A stretch of 64,000 nt of DNA from Streptomyces pyxinicus (GTDB lineage Bacteria; Actinomycetota; Actinomycetes; Streptomycetales; Streptomycetaceae). Made by a program: the position numbers and the translations under genes. The DNA lies in assembly GCF_024753135.1 (NCBI RefSeq), contig NZ_JANUGP010000004.1, positions 62,001 through 126,000 of the forward strand, written 5' to 3'. Positions 62,001-64,000 of the stretch are shown here, in pieces. Under the pieces are notes generated by a model, which did no database searches, was not told the DNA's origin, and was given only the letters and a program-made list of their open reading frames with translations. Every line of letters starts with the position of its first letter. The first letter of the stretch is position 1.

Positions 62001-62298
62001 GGACCGCGCCGAAGAGCAGCACGGCGAGGACGCGGGCGGCGAAAACCGTCGCCACTGCGAACGCCACGCCGCGATAGCCGCCGCCGAAGGCGCCCTCGGC
62101 GATCGCCGCCTGGAGGGCGAGGACGACCAGCACCAGCAGGGCGAGGGCGTCACCGACACCGCTCACCAGCTGCGCGCTCCACAGGCGTCGCACATCCGGT
62201 CGGTGCAGCAGGGAACGGACGGCGCGCTCGCGGGAGTCCGCGACCAGGGCGTCGTCCGGGGCGGTGGTGGGGGCCGTTGGCTGCTCGGCTCGCGTCAT
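59065..62298 (-). CDS. tmk: Thymidylate kinase fused to an N-terminal MFS-like membrane domain and C-terminal coiled coil
   Basis: 1,077 residues. Residues 35-480 hold about ten to twelve hydrophobic helices of an MFS-like transporter (RLWSAQLVSGVGDALALLVL at the start). Residues 509-715 are dTMP kinase: P-loop EGGDGAGKST (515-524), the DR(Y) motif ISDRYTDSSVAYQGAGRDL, and LTREPGATPVGKRLR. Residues about 720-900 are a long Glu/Arg/Ala coiled coil (KAEEEARRKAEEE repeats). The last 170 residues are acidic and Pro/Ala-rich. dTMP kinase makes dTDP for DNA synthesis. This fusion is known from streptomycetes; what the membrane half does is unknown. It lies between topA and holB. Confidence 0.92.
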   Translation of the reverse strand: MTRAEQPTAPTTAPDDALVADSRERAVRSLLHRPDVRRLWSAQLVSGVGDALALLVLVVLALQAAIAEGAFGGGYRGVAFAVATVFAARVLAVLLFGAVLLGPLSALTAPEGPLDRRWTMVGADGLRAALLIVAPLWIDWTPGNALAVLLVTAFVTGVAERLWTVCRESAAPALLPGPPPEGATVRPLPDHLDALRRLSLRTGFLAVPLAAATLVVAALFNNLLGTGLAWFDQHQAALGSYVAAGLFAGSLSVLTFLELPGTRTPRPRSPLEGLRRPRTGAGVDKGRTGAVPLLVLACAAVAGAVAAAVAVCVLHAKDLGGGPVLYGLLVLGLTGGVAAGIRTAPALLPSLSRRRLLALAIAFTGIALLAAGLVADVTTVLLISTLAGVGAGVAANTGHALLDQETEEYRRARTTEHLHAVVRVFIALGAVIAPLVAALIGPHRLENGRFVFAHGGAAFTLMLVGALLLPVAALVLAKVDDRSGVPLRHDLRDALLGGDDPDTVPAATGFFIALEGGDGAGKSTQAEALAEWIRAKGHEVVLTREPGATPVGKRLRSILLDVSSAGLSHRAEALLYAADRAEHVDTVVRPALERGAVVISDRYTDSSVAYQGAGRDLSPTEIARINRWATNGLVPHLTVLLDVSPETARERFTEAPDRLESEPAEFHTRVRAGFLTLAAADPGRYLVVDAGQEPEAVTTVVRHRLDTVLPLSEAEIKAQEEARKKAEEEARRKAEEEAARKAEEERLEREREEQLAKLRAEEEERKRRELEEAQRREAERQAEEARQRAAEAARRAEEERQRLLAEEKARAEAEARRQAEEERRRRQAEEEARQRADEEARQARVRAEEEARRLEAQRKAEEALLRAEEARRQAAEAATAADQAARRPSTPRPSGTPGAAPGTASDAATVTTPVVAPGAADETAVLRPVREERDDPAETARGARGGHTDSEVTAELPQPPAVPGAADETAVLPAVTPEGAADETAVLPPVRDEGPADRVPSGFFRDERPADAGDRTREMPQLDADGTPRRRPRPDWAEETPLDDLPTLADELLGSYDGHDHGDQDEEPGRRGRGRRG

Positions 62299-62352
62299 GC
62301 GTTCAGCCTATCCGCAGCCACCGACACCACACCCGCCCGTCCTGGCATGCGC

Positions 62353-62383
62353 ACGCCCCGACACCGAAGTGATGCCGGGGCGT
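62353..62383. terminator. Hairpin downstream of topA
   Basis: ACGCCCCG (62353-62360) pairs with CGGGGCGT (62376-62383), loop 15 bases, about 60 bp past the topA stop on the minus strand. Confidence 0.5.
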
Positions 62384-62444
62384 TCGCTCGACGGTTCGAT
62401 TCGCGAAGCCGACAGAGCCCGTGCGGGGCCTTCTCAGGGGGCTG

Positions 62445-64000
62445 TCAGTCCTCGGCGCCGGAGGCGGTCGCCCGGGAAGCCGTCGCCTTCTTCGCGGTGG
62501 TCTTCTTGGCGGTCGTCTTCTTCGCGGTGGTCGTCTTCTTGGCCGCCGTCTTCTTGGCGGCGGTCTTCTTCGCCGGGGCCGTCTTCTTGGCCGCCGCCTT
62601 CTTCGCGGTCTTCTTGGCGGGGCCCTTCGCGCGCTTCTCGGCGAGCAGTTCGAAGCCGCGCTCCGGGGTGATCTCCTCGACGCTGTCACCGGAGCGCAGG
62701 GTCGCGTTGGTCTCGCCGTCGGTGACGTACGGACCGAAGCGGCCGTCCTTGACCACCACGGGCTTGCCCGAGACCGGGTCCTCGCCCAGCTCCTTCAGCG
62801 GCGGCTTGGCCGCGGCCCGGCCGCGCTGCTTGGGCTGGGCGTAGATCTCCTGCGCCTCCTCCAGCGTGATCGTGAAGAGCTGGTCCTCGGACTGGAGCGA
62901 GCGCGAGTCGGTGCCCTTCTTCAGGTACGGGCCGTAGCGGCCGTTCTGCGCGGTGATCTCCACGCCCTCGGCGTCCGTCCCGACCACCCGCGGCAGCGAC
63001 ATCAGCTTCAGCGCGTCGTCGAGGGTGACCGTGTCCAGCGACATGGACTTGAAGAGGGAGGCGGTACGCGGCTTGACCGCGTTCTTGCCGGTCTTCGGGG
63101 TGCCTTCGGGCAGCACCTCGGTGACGTACGGGCCGTAGCGGCCGTCCTTGGCGATGATCTGGTGACCGGACACCGGGTCGGTGCCCAGCTCGAAGTCGCC
63201 GCTCGGCTTGGCGAGAAGTTCCTCCGCCAGCTCGACGGACAGCTCGTCGGGCGCCAGGTCCTCCGGGATGTCCGCGCGCTGGTGGTTCTCGGAGTCCTTC
63301 TCACCGCGCTCGATGTAGGGACCGTAGCGGCCGACGCGCAGCACGATGTCGTTGCCGACCGGGAACGAGGACACCTCGCGCGCGTCGATCGCGCCCAGGT
63401 CGGTCACCAGTTCCTTGAGGCCGCCGAGGTGGTCCCCATCGCCGTTGCCGGCGTCGGCCGCGGCGCCCGTGACGGTGCCCTCGCCGAAGTAGAACCGCTT
63501 CAGCCACGGCACGGCCCGGGCCTCGCCGCGGGCGATGCGGTCGAGGTCGTCCTCCATCCTGGCGGTGAAGTCGTAGTCGACGAGCCGCCCGAAGTGCTTC
63601 TCCAGGAGGTTGACCACGGCAAAGGACAGGAATGACGGGACGAGCGCCGTGCCCTTCTTGAAGACGTAACCGCGGTCGAGGATCGTGCCGATGATCGACG
63701 CGTACGTCGACGGACGGCCGATCTCGCGCTCTTCCAGCTCCTTGACCAGCGAGGCCTCGGTGTAGCGGGCCGGGGGCTTGGTGGCGTGGCCGTCGACCGT
63801 GATCTCCTCGGCGGCCAGCGGGTCGCCCTCGGAGACCTGCGGCAGCCGGCGCTCGCGGTCGTCCAGCTCGGCGTTCGGGTCGTCGGCGCCCTCGACGTAG
63901 GCCTTCAGGAAGCCGTGGAAGGTGATCGTCTTGCCGGAGGCGCTGAACTCCACGTCCCGGCCGTCGGCGGCGGTGCCGCCGATCTTGACGGTGACCGAGT
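62445..64000 (-). CDS. topA: DNA topoisomerase I, C-terminal part (cut by window end)
   Basis: The frame is open to the end of the window; about 518 residues are visible. From the window edge come the end of the catalytic core (ARYTEASLVKELEEREIGRP STYASIIGTI shape, here RYTEASLVKELEEREIGRPS), then four or more C-terminal beta modules each with a GRYGPYV/GRFGPYV-type motif, and a Lys/Ala/Thr-rich tail built from AAKKTT units. The type IA enzyme relaxes negative supercoils. The lysine-repeat tail is characteristic of actinobacterial TopA and increases DNA binding and processivity. The active-site tyrosine lies outside the window. Confidence 0.95.
   Translation of the reverse strand, partial: SVTVKIGGTAADGRDVEFSASGKTITFHGFLKAYVEGADDPNAELDDRERRLPQVSEGDPLAAEEITVDGHATKPPARYTEASLVKELEEREIGRPSTYASIIGTILDRGYVFKKGTALVPSFLSFAVVNLLEKHFGRLVDYDFTARMEDDLDRIARGEARAVPWLKRFYFGEGTVTGAAADAGNGDGDHLGGLKELVTDLGAIDAREVSSFPVGNDIVLRVGRYGPYIERGEKDSENHQRADIPEDLAPDELSVELAEELLAKPSGDFELGTDPVSGHQIIAKDGRYGPYVTEVLPEGTPKTGKNAVKPRTASLFKSMSLDTVTLDDALKLMSLPRVVGTDAEGVEITAQNGRYGPYLKKGTDSRSLQSEDQLFTITLEEAQEIYAQPKQRGRAAAKPPLKELGEDPVSGKPVVVKDGRFGPYVTDGETNATLRSGDSVEEITPERGFELLAEKRAKGPAKKTAKKAAAKKTAPAKKTAAKKTAAKKTTTAKKTTAKKTTAKKATASRATASGAED

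Noticed and set aside
62460-62640. Repetitive CTTCTTGGC-type DNA at the topA 3' end
   Set aside because: Explained by the lysine/alanine-rich TopA tail.
57958-62844. Very long open frame on the plus strand opposite tmk and holB
   Set aside because: It is the mirror of high-GC codon bias; the minus strand encodes complete, motif-rich Tmk and HolB, and the plus frame translates to low-complexity Arg/Ala/Ser.

Overview
The window is a high-GC actinobacterial chromosome segment, almost certainly Streptomyces or a close relative. Evidence is the roughly 70% GC, GTG/TTG starts, WhiJ/AbaA-type regulators (XRE-DUF5753, RsbW-like ATPase, DUF397), an AfsR-like SARP, lysine-tailed TopA, a Tmk fused to a transporter-like domain, and SlpD-type secreted peptidases.

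Left chromosomal core (1-21 kb): a ThrE-type exporter (cut by the window edge), a DedA protein with a Gln/Tyr-rich tail, a ClC chloride protein followed by glutamate decarboxylase (likely acid-stress operon), PadR and DinB proteins, an aldehyde dehydrogenase, a WhiJ/AbaA-like cluster, and a divergent zinc-starvation locus (rpmG-rpmE-CobW-rpsR one way, rpmB-rpsN the other, around a Zur-like box) encoding Cys-poor ribosomal paralogues. Then come two lipoproteins, DUF2786, a ClpN-HTH protein behind repeated GTTGAC operators, a family-A DNA polymerase and an AfsR-like regulator.

Polymorphic toxin locus (21.5-32 kb, minus strand): a LamG/DNRLRE secreted protein, a 2,282-codon RHS protein ending in a HINT domain and an HExxH metallopeptidase toxin, a zinc-ribbon protein (candidate immunity) and a small coupled gene. 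The RHS frame carries one in-frame TGA where Trp is expected, and the last gene carries a one-base frameshift, so the locus looks recently damaged or mis-sequenced.

Defence island (32,656-55,858): about 23.2 kb bounded by 43-bp direct repeats of the 3' half of tRNA-Thr(CGT). The complete tRNA lies at the right end next to a tyrosine integrase. Cargo: an IS remnant, a frameshifted gene, a response regulator with an unassigned output domain coupled to a kinase carrying two GHKL ATPase domains, an EVE/PUA-like + zinc-ribbon + HNH nuclease, a Mza-like operon (MORC/MutL ATPase, Z1 helicase-like protein, PD-(D/E)xK DUF4420 protein, AIPR protein) followed by Vsr and an unknown protein, and a convergent C5-cytosine methyltransferase fused to an EndoIII-like [4Fe-4S] C-terminus. 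The right end holds an XRE/Nudix pair, a phosphotransferase, a broken archaeal-type SAM synthetase and a second phosphotransferase fused by deletion to an N-terminally truncated integrase. The island therefore looks immobilised while its defence genes stay intact. The likely logic: Dcm marks self DNA, Vsr and the glycosylase-like domain deal with 5mC deamination, and MORC-Z1-nuclease-AIPR act on invaders; the two-GHKL kinase and its regulator may be an added signalling layer.

Right chromosomal core (56-64 kb, minus strand): secreted alpha/beta-hydrolase peptidase, holB, tmk fusion and topA (cut by the window edge).
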